64,000 nucleotides of DNA from Acanthopleura granulata (Eukaryota; Mollusca; Polyplacophora; Chitonida; Chitonidae), in assembly GCA_016165875.1 (NCBI GenBank), contig JABBOT010000080.1, positions 40,795,477 through 40,859,476 on the forward strand. The letters run 5' to 3'. Each line of letters starts with the position of its first letter. Positions within the stretch are counted from its first letter, which is position 1. The notes under the pieces were generated by a model. That model was not told the origin of the DNA. It saw only the letters and a list, made by a program, of their open reading frames with translations, and made no database searches. Below, piece by piece: positions 22,501-34,772 of this stretch. A program made the translations under genes and the position numbers.

Positions 22501-24175
22501 AGGCGTGCCTCTCATCTGGCATTCATTTACGAGATTGTAAGCTTTTCAATGTCACAAAATGAGTTTGATTTTGGACAAAGTTTTCTAGTGTCAGCATAAA
22601 AAGAAGAAAAGGAATGAAAGAAGATTATACATTAGGGAAAAAGTCATGTTACTTTTCAGGAAATGCATCTATTCTAGATAAAATCTAAATAAAATTGTAG
22701 CGACATCGTGCTTCTTTATCAATAATATTCAAACACCACTTATGAGAGGATTTCCTGATTTTAACTTAAGCTTCATAACCCAGAACAGTTAAGCAGTTAA
22801 ATCCATCAACTTTACCCACACACTTTCTTTTGAAAGATTTCCTCTCTTATCGGTACCTTACTGAACAAGCAATACTGGTTTGCCGAGCATATAAGACGAC
22901 GACGTGGAGTCCACCACTTCCGGTCATGAGAAATGTCGTCCAAATCATTTTAAAGAGAAACCGACCAGATAGAGAATACGTTGTTAGTTTAATTATGGCA
23001 AATTGCAAATACTCAGTTTATAATCAAGTCTCTGGGCTTTTTTCCACCAATCTAACCAAAACAACATGCAAAGTTACTTTTATGGACGTTTTAGCCTACA
23101 GTAGGAGTATAGGAGACATCATATATTTGAGACCAAAACAAACCCATCACAAAAGCCAGTTTCATCCACATATATATGCAAGCAATCCGCTGGTTTTGGT
23201 TTTCTTAACAGTCTGAAAATGTTTCTCCTTAAGATGCACACTATACTATCGAGCAACTGTCGGCTACATTTAGCCGACAGTGGAGATTTTGGCTTAACCG
23301 CGAAGGATCTCACTTTACCTTCCATGTGACAGGGGTTAAACACCAGCCTTTCCTTTAAATAATTTAAGGAACAGACCAACACACCAACAACAGACCAATA
23401 CACCAACAAACAGCATAAAATTATTGAAATACAGTATAGATAATAGTATAATATTAAAAACTATAACATAGAGAATAACAGCAGAGCAGCGACGATGATT
23501 TGATGGTTTGTAAATGGCCACACATAACCGGTGAATCCGTCCTAGCATCAACTTACAACAAGGTTTTATTCCAACTCCTCGTGTAAATGTTTAGAAAGTA
23601 ACAACTTACACATGTACAGAATCAAGTAAAAAATTACATGGATTTTGATTGCAGTTTATTAGAAGTCAATGATATAAGACGGAGATATAAATGATGATAT
23701 TTTTCATTTCACTCTTTACGCGAGGATTTTATAACGACGATCCACAGCCGTAACCCTTATGGGATAAAATAACAAAACTGTTAGATGTTACCTATTCACA
23801 CGTGAGACAGATTTTGTCTGTAATTGAGCCAACGTCCTCCACTACAGGGAAGGGCTATAATTTTGTAGCATGAGCATAGACGTTACGTTATTTGGCTGGA
23901 CACTAGGGCTTTGGTACACAATATTACTAGTATTAGCCAAGTGCAGTCCGGGTTGGCCAGACACCAATAATTACACGAGAACGACCTGCCTCGACAGAGA
24001 CAATCCACCAGTGTATTTAGCTCTACACCTACAAATGTCCATAAGGACAGACATGGGATTCTATTACCGATTACACTCACTCTTCGTTCATCACTCCAGA
24101 AGGGACATCCGATGCAGCTTGATAATTAATCTTTCTTCCATTTGCCTGATCCAGCTAGGCTGCAATGTTTCTTAT

Positions 24176-26780
24176 AAAATAAGAAAATCAACCGCCCTGT
24201 TGATTCAAATAATACTTAGATTTACCAGTGTGTATGATATTGCAATGGCACCTTTTCATACCCTCTATCAAAATATTGTTGGTGGACGCTAGCACATATT
24301 GTGAGCCATATTTTAAACATTAATTTACTTCGCGTCATATCCGTGATATATTTGTATTTCTCATTTAATTCGATGATCAGAGATTGGTTCATGCCTTAAT
24401 TCGATCCCTTCCTAACAGTGTGTAAATGGTTCTTCTGAATGACAATCATTTGACTGCTGAGGCGTAAACATATACCAACCAAATATAAAAATCTAGCACT
24501 TTAGTTGTCTTACAGTAAAAATGATTCCGTAACTGCAATAAATAAATTGACGTCCACCAAGAAGGAATTTATTTGTTCACCATAAAATTAATGCATATAT
24601 GCTCTAACACAATTATGCCATAAACGACCACATCCCTATATATGTATACATTTCTATTCCTTAACACAAATGCAAAACCATCTTGTAAAAATAGCCGATA
24701 GATTCTGCTGTCTGGGAGATTTGCATTTGATGCATATGGAAATATACCTAGCCGATTACCCCCAACTCTTTGCCAAAAACCCAAGAGCAGTGCCTTCTGG
24801 AAATAATGATGCCTCATCCTTCAGTCAGACGTTGACTCTTTGCGAAATGAATGAGTAACAAGAAAATACAACCAGATATCAAGTAGTAACCCAAGTTTTC
24901 AACGATACCGATCGTTCTGCCAAAGGACAGCACCAGTCCTCAAATAACCGACAGTCGGTTTGTAGCCCACCACTGTACCAGGAATCTATGGCCTAAAAAA
25001 AGGACACACCATGCTAATTCTTAAATGAAATTCTGTAAACGTCAGTTGTTATAGTGCTTTTTGGTCAAACTTTTATCGGAAGGGCAAGTGCCAGTTATAA
25101 TGAATTTCACATACTGTTTCGTTTCAGCCCTTTTTACACTTACTGTAAGCATGGTTTTCCACAATGATAACGTTTCTATACAGCCCAAACAAAGTTCAAA
25201 TTCACTTGTGTCCAAATCCAAGCCTATTTCCATGAAATGTATTAAACCCGCATAATTTGATCGAGAGTTAGCCGAAGAAAAAATAATAATAGCGTTGGCA
25301 ACACATGTATCGCAGTCTTGCAGACTACAGAATACAAATCCAGACTTTTTTCTTCCAAAAATCCAGGGAATGTCATACAATTAAACGACATATGACGGTA
25401 ATGACCGTTAATGTTTGCCAAATTTTCATAGCTTTCTGTAGCAGAAGCCAGTCCCACTATCATCTACGGAGAAACATCCTGTTTTGTAGTCTTGTAGACA
25501 AACCGTCAATAATGATAGCTTGTAGTAAAAGGCGTAGTTGAAGAGCTAAAATCACATACTCGTGAACGATGGATTTAGTTCTTTTACATGTGTTCTCAAG
25601 GCTGTGGAAAAATGTGCTCCACGGGAGAACGAATGACATACACTCATTAGTGAAGATACACGCCAGAATTTCTATCAGCTGTTACAAGGTCGAAGAGAGA
25701 TTTGTAACGACGTATATCAGAAAGTGCAGGAGTGAATGTGATTTCACATTGGCGTACACTTGGCTGGAAGCATTGCATTTTTGATTTCCCTATTCCTTCC
25801 ATATAGCGTCAAATCTTTCTCTTGTGCTAATACTACGCGCGATTCGCGCTTAGAGCAAACTCGAATAAATCTACGGAACCGTAATCTTCTTAGCAAGCTT
25901 TAAAAGGTATTGATGAGAAATCATTAATTATTTTTATGGACATACTTCCACATCAGTTGTCCAGGAAAGCCCGAGAAAATGCATCTAAATAAATATACCC
26001 TAATATAGCTAGCACAGCCTCACCATTCCAATTGATCCCTGGAGTAAACCATTTAAAACGATATAAAATACTTCAGCATGGAAAGTGAAAAGAGAGAAGC
26101 AGTCACATTATTAGAAAGTGAATTTTTTAGTAACAGGGTTAGTGTTATTAAGGATTTTGTTTCCTGGATACAGCAGTTTCTCTTACTGAAAATGGGCTGT
26201 TGCTACCACGGGTTTCCACAAAATATTATGTAGTTTTGCTGACAGGCTTTTCGGAGAATATGCTTTGTCCCTGTGATGATCAGAAATGACATAGCTCCCT
26301 TAACTGGATATATCAGATTTTAATCAATCAACCATTATATCCTGTACCACTAGGCCTTTCAATGATGCTGGTTGTTGAGTTAAAACTACTTGAGTTGCGT
26401 GTAATGCCACTGTGGAAGATGAATAAATCTGAGGCGCATCTCGATATAGGCTGAGATATACCATCCAAAAGACCACGCCGACGCCCGGATTTACAGTCAC
26501 ATGAATTCAGTAGTAGACAAAAGACATCAGTACAACAGCTTAAAATTAAAATTTTAGAGAGTGATAAACATGTATGTAACCTTAATATGATACTGTTTAC
26601 GTTTGCATTGGTATCTGTTCAAAGTACATATACCAAAGTACTGTCGTCAATGGTTTGCGCATTCATCGTTAACACTATGCATTGCTTATTCATATTTTCG
26701 GGATTGTCAGAGGAAAACCAGCGGTGACAAAAAGTTATACATCATACCATTTGAAAATTTATATATGAACGTTTCGTATT
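24176..26780 (-). repeat. X block, copy 2
   Basis: Recognisable homologous pieces: 25375-25530 is the reverse complement of 35640-35790 and 55300-55440 (TGACGGTAATGACCGTTAATG, CCAGTCCCACTATCATCTAC). Bases 25860-25990 are the reverse complement of 35150-35265 and 54520-54640. Bases 26590-26630 resemble 2085-2115. The rest is unalignable by eye. None of the short frames is preserved in the other copies, although the peptide IVGLASATE on the minus strand near 25450 recurs as IVGLVASTE near 35680 and IVGLAASTE near 55335. Confidence 0.65.
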
Positions 26781-27440
26781 TGTAAATGTTATAAATATAG
26801 CGATGAATATATGTATTAGGTGGAAACATGTTACGTATCTATTTCATTTTTAATCAAAATATAAGCTTACATTTCAGCACGGTCTGGAGTTATTTTTCTA
26901 GACTCTGAGAATGTAAGAGCTTGTAAATGATGTAAGAACTCTGTACAAAACTGCGTGTACTCAGAGACTATTTCCACAATGCATTTGTAGTGGTTTGCAT
27001 GATTCATACTGCTCATTTGAGCGTTAACCAGCGGGAAGAATGGTGGAGAGAAACCTTACCACCTTCCTTTCTTTCTTATATCTTCCGGAAAGAAATAAAA
27101 ATTACTAGCTCTCAACCTTCACAAAGAAGTTAACAAAGTTATTAAACCTCTTTCCACGTTGAATTCCGTCGTTTATCGAAACAGTGATGTTGTTCTGTTT
27201 TTATCTGCGTTCTGAGGATTGATTTTGGGTTTGTGGAAGTCGCTTAGAATACCAATCAAGGCATGGTAATCAATGCAGATTGATTAGTCAACCTCCCATC
27301 ATTCCAAACAGAGAAGTAATTTTCTCAGATTTGTCCCTAATATCTTTTTATTCAACTGAAAGACTAACAACACATTGAAGATCTCCATAAAATGGCGTAA
27401 CCATGGTTTCAACAATACGTTCGTTCCCTAAACAAAAGTA
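26781..27440 (-). repeat. D block, copy 2
   Basis: The block matches 2240-2905 directly (TACCAATCAAGGCATGGTAA near 27249, CTTCTGATCT-free variant of the flanks) and is inverse to 33110-33460 and 52830-53130. It is the last block of the left arm that I can place. No homologue of E, F or G follows before the centre of the window. Confidence 0.8.
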
Positions 27441-27840
27441 AATGTTTTGACGTACACCTCAAATTATCTCGAAGCCTGTTCGAGAGGGTTGCTGGACGTA
27501 CATATATTTACACACCCCAGCTGCTTGTTTATTTGCTAATACTTTACCGTTGCTATCTGTATTGTTTAGGTCATATTACGACAGGGTCTCTTTTCTGATC
27601 ATATACATGGGAGAACTGAGAGAATTATAGAATAACTGAGAGATTTGCGCGCTCAGGGTGTGCAATTTCTTTATATTTTCTATTTGCTTACACAGGAATT
27701 CTGCTGGTAGTCTAAGTATTCCATATTTACCACGTTATTGTTTGTTAAATGTGATGGTAGCACAGCATTTTGAGGAATTCTGTACAAGTGACTTGTGATA
27801 ATTTGCCATTAACATCACTACATTTTTTCACCTAACTCTG

Positions 27841-28005
27841 CTTAAGCCATGGTGCTAGGAGATATCTAAGTTGCTGTTTTCTACGCATTTACCTGAACAT
27901 TTTGAATACAACCCTACTTTGGGAACTGACACGAGGTCGGATTTTGATGGTTACTTTTGTCGCTTTATCACTTATCACACTGTGGTCTCTGCTCGGACAT
28001 TACTT
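27841..28005 (+). repeat. Dispersed repeat R1
   Basis: CTTAAGCCATGGTGCTAGGA, then ACACGAGGTCGGATTTTGAT and TATCACACTGTGGTCTCTGC follow the R1 order seen at 31640-31815 and 44655-44835. Confidence 0.7.
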
Positions 28006-28177
28006 TCTATGCTCAAATGATTTATATTTTACCTAGGGTACACCTAGGTCAGAGTACAGTTATAACCAAAGCGCACATACGGATTTGATTAACGACAATC
28101 TATAACCTGCACCATGGTACACCATTTGGATAGTCATTATATTCATCTCCTTTTGACTTTCCGTCACCACTGGAAAC

Positions 28178-28305
28178 TGCTTACTGCGGTGGCCAGCATC
28201 ATGGTGAAAGGAAACCAGGCAGAGCCAGGGAGAAACTCACGACCATCTTCAGGTTGCTGGCAGGCCTTCTCACGTGCGGCCGGACAGGAAACCGGCATGA
28301 ATTAA
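28178..28305 (-). mobile_element. SINE family A, internal part
   Basis: GTGGCCAGCATCATGGTGAA, AGGAAACCAGGCAGAGCCAG, CTCACGACCATCTTCAGGTT, CTGGCAGGCCTTCTCACG and GCGGCCGGACAGGAAACC follow the SINE A consensus. The tail and tRNA head are missing. Confidence 0.8.
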
Positions 28306-30084
28306 TGTTTAAACATAATTTCTCGATGCTGAGACTAAAGTTTGCACCTCCTAAAATCCCAGTGTAACACTGGCTCTCTATCACCTGCTCTTACCTTCAT
28401 ATGTTACCTGTATGAAATATGAGACCTGATATTATTTCCTGATTTTTTTCAGGACAAAGAAGTCTATCTTAAACTTCGTGAATGCATTATTCGTCGCTAA
28501 CTGCTTCCATACATTAATATCCTTTAAGCCGATTTAGAAATCGAATTCAAAATTCGTGACAATAAGGTTAGCTGATGCTTGCTTCTGTGGCTTATATTTA
28601 GCTAGCCTTCTTGGAATGTGTGTTTTTGCCTTGATATCGCAATTCATGAATGCCTTGGAATAATTCTCGATGGAACTTTTGTGGAATTTCCTGTTTTGGT
28701 TGAAGGATGATGTACAAGTGTTGAAATAACTCGTCAATTGTCACATACCAGGGGATATACAGTGGCTAGTCCTGGACTCTGCTTTTCTGTATCCCGAATC
28801 ACCCTGGGATATGCAGAAATCTCCAAATCTCAAAGATGTCCAAATCTGAATCCTGCCTCATTCTTTGAATAAAAATAAAAAAGCTGAACCAGATTAAAAG
28901 AAATGTGGATTCAAACATTTTCCGTTCAAACCTTGGCAAATACAAATATCATTAAACAGGTCAAATGTCCTTCATCAACAGGACTTGTTCACATTTCTCT
29001 GGTCAGTGTTTGATCTATTCTGTACCATCTTGTCATTTCAGGATGTTGAATGTGGCTAATCAACGTGCACTTATCAATTCAGTAGTCCATAACTACTGAC
29101 TGAAATACTTTGTACATTACACACAGCTGATTCCAGCATCTGGCAACAGTCATACAAAGGGAGATAATTCCAATTCACTTTTTAATTTTTTGATTTCTCC
29201 CAAGGTATAAGCCTGAAGAGTTGACTGAAGAGATCAGTTGTTTCTTATTCTACTTAGTCACAGAGAATTTGAAAATGTATAGTATCATCCTTCATTGTGG
29301 ATTTATAAAACGGTAAAACATAAAATATCACATGCAGCTTTGAGGTAAACGTTGGGAAATAAATACTTAGTTATCTAAATCTCTGCGTATTATATAATCT
29401 AAAGAATTACTATGAAACTTCTATATTAAAGCTGAAATATGAAATAAATCATGGTAATTAATCTATTATAAAATGTTAACGGCCTTATCTATACATTGAT
29501 TAAAAACGGCTTGAGAGTGAACTTTTTTAAAGATATTGACGTATGGCAAGTTCACCTAATCAAGCAAGTTAATTAATCTGCCCTGAATTATTCTACACAA
29601 ACTACATACTAAAATTATTTTTACACTTCATACTGGCCAGTGCGCGATATAAGTGGATAATTGACACGTCAGGGATATTTTCACGCTGGTTTCTTTACTA
29701 TAGACGTGGAAATTAATTTCGTGCTGTTGATGGAAGACATGTATGAGTATACATGCTCTTCATTTTGAAAATATAATGATTGTCGGATTTTGGAACCCAA
29801 CGTAATAGTATTAAAATATTATATTTTCGCCTGAGATTTTTATTCTTTTCGAATTTCTACACATTTATTCTATACGGAAATATATTGAAGTGCTCAATGC
29901 AAATCTATGAGGCGAATTCACAAAAAGGAAGACTTAAAAGCTAATAAAGATCAATGAAAAAACGTCTTAACCATAAATTGTATTTTTTTTTGACTTGAAA
30001 AAGTACCAGACTTGATTCTAATTTTACTTGATTCTACTTCTACGGGAGTATAAGTTGAGATGTTTAAGCGGCCACATGCACAGT

Positions 30085-30175
30085 TTGAATAAGAACTGAA
30101 GTCAACTGACAACCGGCCGGATTTCACCGGTTACCTGTGACCCACTGTCAACTACCACACTTTTGTCACTGTTCA
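30085..30175 (+). repeat. Dispersed repeat R1
   Basis: GTCAACTGACAACCGGCCGG, ATTTCACCGGTTACCTGTGAC and CAACTACCACACTTTTGTCA match R1 in order. Confidence 0.7.
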
Positions 30176-31639
30176 CACAAGAAAAACTAAAAAACAAAAC
30201 ACAAAAAAAACACGAGTCCTGCCACATGATACAGACCTCAATCCAATGTAATCTAGTGCTCCATGCTCGTAAAGAAATAATGACTTTTCCCGTGCGTGCT
30301 TGTACTTCCATTGATAATGGCAAGGCAGTCAACTTTAAATAAGCAGGAAGAGTTAATTGAAAGAGTTGAGAGAAAACGCAAGTCAAAGGAAATTTTAATG
30401 CGCTCTCTCTACGATGACAAAGTACATCACAAACTCTGCTGACAAAAACTAAGAAATTCAATAAAGTCCTTGAAAAGCACGTCACCCATGCTTAAAAAAT
30501 CATTAAGATTACCTGATCAGTTATAATTACGTTTCCATCGTGTGTTACATCTTGCAGTTCACTTATCATTTGACACTTAGGGTTTCATTCATCCTCCCTG
30601 TTCTCTGCTCAAGGCTCTAATTTAACGCCTCAGCTCACGCAATATTTTTAGTGGATATTTCTTCGCGTATGGGTAAACAATGGCTATAGAAACCTCGATA
30701 AAATCACGTCATTTCTTACGCCTTGGCGAATCACTGTAGCACTGATCGCTGATTATCTTCGTGCCGACTGAACTCCAGGTTATTGTTACATTTTGTAGGG
30801 TTTCTATGGCAATAGCTCCTTTCAACAAATCAACTCGCGGCAATAATATTTGCCATGAATTAAGTGAGATAGTCGAGAGCGATTAGGTGAATGTAATTCG
30901 ACTAAGTTAACGGAAATCAAATATGCGAGTTTGTTAATTCAAAGATAACATATAATCTCAGCTAATGTTAATATACTCCACGTCAGTTCGTGAAGCTGAT
31001 TACGTGTCATCTAATCAATACAATAGAAGTAAATGTTGAATAATCGACAGTTTATACTTCGTTATCTTTAGGTACACCATTCATCAATAGTTCAAAGATA
31101 ATGTCTGTAATCCTACAATGAATCTGTAAAGTCTGGGCATATTCCAAAATTACAGATTTGTTTTTTTATATACGAAATCGGAGCATTTATTTGTCATAAA
31201 AGAAACGTTTTTTCTTTCGTGCACGTTTTGCAAACTTTCAATTCATGCTTGATACTTTCAACAGCCAGCTCTAATATAACTACAGGGAAAATGAGACACG
31301 ATGTGTTCAATTCCAAGCGCTGAAACAGACATTCGTGTACCAGTCCTCAACCATAATGGGTCAGTAGTCATGTGCTCAGGTATCGTTCTTATCGCAGCAA
31401 TATTCCGGCCTAATGTCGCTCGACTAAACTCAAAATTATCAACTACAAGTTTATACATTGGGTTGTATGTTTAAAATCCAGTCACTTCAGCCATCATCAT
31501 TTTGGTTACGATTTTCACATAGAAAACGTAAAATTTGTATGGAATATGCAATAACTTAACGTTTACAATGTGCACAGCACTTTCAGTAAATCTAGACCCG
31601 CAATGCATTGCAGTTAACATCACTGGAATTCTTTTTTAC

Positions 31640-31815
31640 CTAATTCAGCCATAGTTCTAGGGAGCGTCTAAGTTATTACTTCTTAGACACTTACATAAAC
31701 AGTTAGAATAAAAGCCTAACTAGGGTAAATTGACAACAGACCGGATTTCACCTGTAAGGTGTGACGATTTACCAACTATCACACTGTCGTCGCTGCTCTC
31801 GTTTTACCCTGTGTT
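31640..31815 (+). repeat. Dispersed repeat R1, fullest copy
   Basis: Order of motifs: CCTAATTCAGCCATAGTTCT, GAATAAAAGCCTAAC, AAATTGACAACAGACCGGAT, TTCACCTGTAAGGTGTGAC, ACCAACTATCACACTGTCGT and CGCTGCTCTCGTTTTACCC. I used it as the reference for the other copies. No terminal repeat or tRNA-like box is obvious, so its mobilisation mechanism is unknown. Confidence 0.75.
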
Positions 31816-31979
31816 GTAATCTTTCATATTATAACTCGCTCATCATTGATATTATCTTACATACAGAAATGTTCTTTCATATAAAGATATTGTTATGTCA
31901 GGTGGCATGAGCTGAGGATGAGTGGCTTGGTACACTTCTGATCCGTGACAAACACGGTTCCTATATGTAAGTTACATCA

Positions 31980-32920
31980 CTCAAAACCGTCAATCATTTG
32001 TTCTTTTTTTCTGAACAAAGAAAAGTATTGGAAAGAAAACACAGGATCGGAGGGGAGAATGCAAATCAACAACAGCAGAGGTACTGAATGTCGAAAACTG
32101 TAATACTTCGTGCCTTTCAAAAAGAATTAAACCATGTCAACTGTTGCTTTAGAAAAATAAAGATATCTTTTATTTGACTCAATTTTATATGCCTGTGGTA
32201 AATGACAGACTGGTGTTTGCAATAAACTTTGTTCTCAATGAATGTTAAAAATAACCAAACAGTGTGTCAAACAGTGAAAGAAATAAACCACCGACATTGG
32301 AAGAATTTGTTTTCTTTCAGCTGTGGATATTATACTGTACTTCATACGAAGAACCAAATGGTACAGCCCAGGTGTGTTTTTATTTGGACAAGTCCGTTGG
32401 CATTGTCACTGTACTAGCGGAAGCGGAAATTAAATGGGTGGCGATGACATTCCTTTCCTATCACCCGCTTTGGCAAACTTGTCTTTACCAAGCTGTTTAC
32501 TGAGGTCTAATGAAGTAGTACATATTGTTAGATTTCCTTGAGGCCTTTGAGTATATTGTAGCCAGAGGCTGTTTGGGAAAATACCGTTTTCTCATATAGA
32601 CTATGGCTTTGATGTCTTTGCTCGATGTGGGAGCTAAAATCGCTCTAGGCAAGAATTGCTAGGTAATTGTACTACTTACTGGAGAGATTAATCCACCCGA
32701 AGGGACAGTCAGCAGCTGATAATCACCTGGACGGCTTCAGACAAAGATATCACATTTGTTTGGGAAGGGTGAACACGATCGGATTGTAGAAATGGTAATT
32801 GTCGTGTTCAAAACCGTGCGGTACAAAACCCTATCAACCATCAAACAGCAGACTTTTCGTTTATCCACAATATAAGTCACTGGTCTATTTTGAACCATTC
32901 GTATAGGATTAATGCACTGG
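31980..32920 (+). repeat. F block, copy 3
   Basis: TACTGAATGTCGAAAACTGT and GATATCTTTTATTTGAC match F copies 1 and 4. The later part AAAACCGTGCGGTACAAAAC (near 32810) matches AAAACCGCACGCTATATAAA near 51051 and AAAACCATATACATTACAAA near 4421. Block E, which should follow, is missing; D copy 3 comes after about 190 bases. Confidence 0.65.
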
Positions 32921-33109
32921 TTAAAAAAGAAAACCCAGTATGGTGGAAAGACACATTATGGTAATATGGCTGAAATGGTGTCGACAGCACCGATGTGGCA
33001 TAAGCAAAGAAACAAGCAACCCAGCTGCATAAGCATATGTCTCAAGCAACTCATTATTGATGCCAAATGACATTGTTCAACGCGTTGTTCGTATTTCACT
33101 TTGTTGAAA

Positions 33110-33460
33110 CAATGGTTGGATGGATGCAAAGCTGAGGAGATTACTGCTGTTTGGACTGATGAGAATTTGCCGACCAGTCTGCATTCATTACCACGACTTG
33201 ATAAGTCTTCTAAGTGATTTCCTCGAAACTGAATTAGTTCTCAAATTGGAAGTAAGAAAATACAAGATCACTCTTCTCATAAACTGTGTAATTCAACGTG
33301 GAGTGGAGTTCATTAAGGAATGTCAAGGGGAAGGCGAGGGCGGGGCGGGAGGTTAACAATTTTATTTCTTTCCGAAAGTTATCAGGAAAGAGATGAAGGT
33401 GGTAAAGTTACTCTCAACTATCCTTCCGAAATGCGTGTCCATTGTTTACGTTCAGAGGAT
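33110..33460 (+). repeat. D block, copy 3
   Basis: GAGGAGATTACTGCTGTTTG, GACCAGTCTGCATTCATTAC and CACGACTTGATAAGTCTTCT form the reverse complement of D copies 1 and 2 and run parallel to 52930-53060. The 78-codon frame 33120-33356 begins at an alternative codon and is not open in the other copies. Confidence 0.8.
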
Positions 33461-33469
33461 CAGCATCAT

Positions 33470-34060
33470 TGATGTAGTAAGGTCTGAGTGGCACCTTGTA
33501 TGAAGCAGGGCGTAGGTCGACTTGCGAGCGTTAGCAACCAGGACCAACTCGACGCAGCAAACCTACACCTAACGCTTATATCGAAAAGTTTGACAAAACC
33601 TTGCGATCGTGAGCAACTAGAGCAGTCTGATCAGATTCAGTTTTGGTGTGCGTAGGTCAACTACGACTCGCGGCAACTGAAAGCAGATACTTAGCATGCA
33701 ACGTGACTGTCATTTGACATGTTTTTGATGGCGGCGCCCATGTACACGGTCCGTGGATGTCATTTATATATAGTTTTGATAGCATTTACTGTAACACGGG
33801 TGTCTGAAAAAAGTTTTACAAAAAGTTATTTAGAGTTGACGAACGACGGAGAAAATCGTGGAACTTTACTTTTGTGACCATAAGAAGTTTGTGCAGGAAG
33901 GAGATATCATTTTTCCCTCCTGGATAGAACGAGACAGATGATCGGTAATTGAATGTAAACAAAGGTTGCCGAACATTTTTGACTGGTCACATGAAGCAGC
34001 ATGACATTTTTTACCTTCAGCGATAAAAAAGTTCGAACTCGAAACTACTGCGTCATGATG
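33470..34060. mobile_element. Copy-3-specific insertion, unclassified
   Basis: These ~590 bases have no counterpart between D and X in copies 1, 2 or 4. They contain GCGTAGGTCGACTTGCGAGC at 33511 and a diverged repeat, GCGTAGGTCAACTACGACTC, at 33649. A G+C-richer ATGGCGGCGCCCATG stretch lies at 33728. The plus-strand frame near 33845-33940 reads EKIVELYFCDHKKFV before a stop. The end, AGTTCGAACTCGAAACTAC (34030-34048), resembles the inverted-repeat end of the element at 45611-45759. It may be a decayed DNA transposon, but I cannot define both ends. Confidence 0.4.
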
Positions 34061-34651
34061 ATTTACCACAGCACATTTAGTCTATCTGCATTCAGCCTTG
34101 TACAAACGAGTACAGAGCCCTCACAGTATGTACAAGCTCGCACTCTCAGTGCTAAAACATAAGCCTCTCATGTGTAGGCAACACAGTTCATGTTCGTTGA
34201 AAGAATGGAGCAAATCCGGAGACATCTTTACACCTGATTCATATTAACAACATTAACATTAACGCCATTAACAACAACAAATACGAAATGTTTGAAAATC
34301 GCAATATGTATAGCCTTTTTATCACGTTCGGTTTTCTTTGTACATTGTCAAAAATGAATAAATAATGCATATAATATGTTCATATGAATAGAATATGTCA
34401 AAGCATACAAATACCGTATAATATTAAGGTGACACACATATTTATATCTCTCCAGTAGCACAAATCTCGAATTCAGGCGCTGTGCTAACACCTGTAACGA
34501 ACTCATGTCAGTAGAACAATGTTCAGGGTATTCATCTCCATAAACAATAAGTGACATGTGTACAATGTGGGCAGTGATCATTGCCCTTTCATGTTTTTCA
34601 AATGATAGTTTTAATTTGTACAAGGTATGTTAATTTCAATCTGATATATGC

Positions 34652-34772
34652 CCCGGGCTCTTCCCGCTTTCCCCTCACCATAATGCTGGCCGCCGTCGTA
34701 TAGGTGAAATATTCTTGAGCAAAACATTCATCAATCAAATAAACAAATAAATAAATAAATAAATAAAGAAAT
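34652..34772 (+). mobile_element. SINE family A, 3-prime end
   Basis: CCCCTCACCATAATGCTGGC, CGCCGTCGTATAGGTGAAAT, ATTCTTGAGCAAAACATTCA, TCAATCAAATAAACAAATAA and an AAAT-repeat tail match SINE A. The head is absent. Confidence 0.85.

Larger units (their letters stand above)
17130..24175 (-). repeat. C block, copy 2
   Basis: The block is the reverse complement of 39545-44560 and 57118-61770, with landmarks in the same order throughout. The 17130-17900 part matches 43850-44560; 18665-18960 matches 43085-43385 and 60380-60640; 19390-19620 matches 42470-42700; 22040-22130 matches 41520-41620; 22375-22460 matches 41235-41335; 23820-24170 matches 39545-39880. It is 2 kb longer than copy 3, mostly in the 19.6-22.0 kb part. 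Private fragments include SINE sequence at 19545-19582. No frame remains open in all copies. Confidence 0.9.
27441..31639. other. Junction between the two arms, no counterpart seen
   Basis: About 4.2 kb separates the last left-arm block (D copy 2) from the first right-arm material (F copy 3). It holds two R1 repeats (27841-28005, 30085-30175), one SINE A fragment (28178-28305) and the molluscan-type motif AAAGGGAGATAATTCC at 29156. Otherwise I see no shared block and no gene. The 127-codon minus frame 30102-30485 is partly R1 and A/T-rich sequence and is not supported. Confidence 0.5.

Noticed and set aside
22830..23216. 128-codon plus-strand frame in block C copy 2
   Set aside because: No corresponding frame is seen in copies 3 or 4, and there is no recognisable domain.
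23870..24292. Longest open frame, 140 codons on the plus strand, with hydrophobic parts
   Set aside because: It lies in the end of block C. The matching frames in the other copies are shorter or interrupted, it lacks recognisable domains, and one frame of this length is not surprising in 64 kb.
30102..30485. 127-codon minus-strand frame in the junction
   Set aside because: Its end is R1 repeat and its middle translates an A/T-rich run into phenylalanine-rich low-complexity sequence.
34740..34772. Independent AAAT microsatellite
   Set aside because: It is the tail of the SINE A copy at 34652-34772. The similar run at 51960-51985 is likewise a SINE tail.
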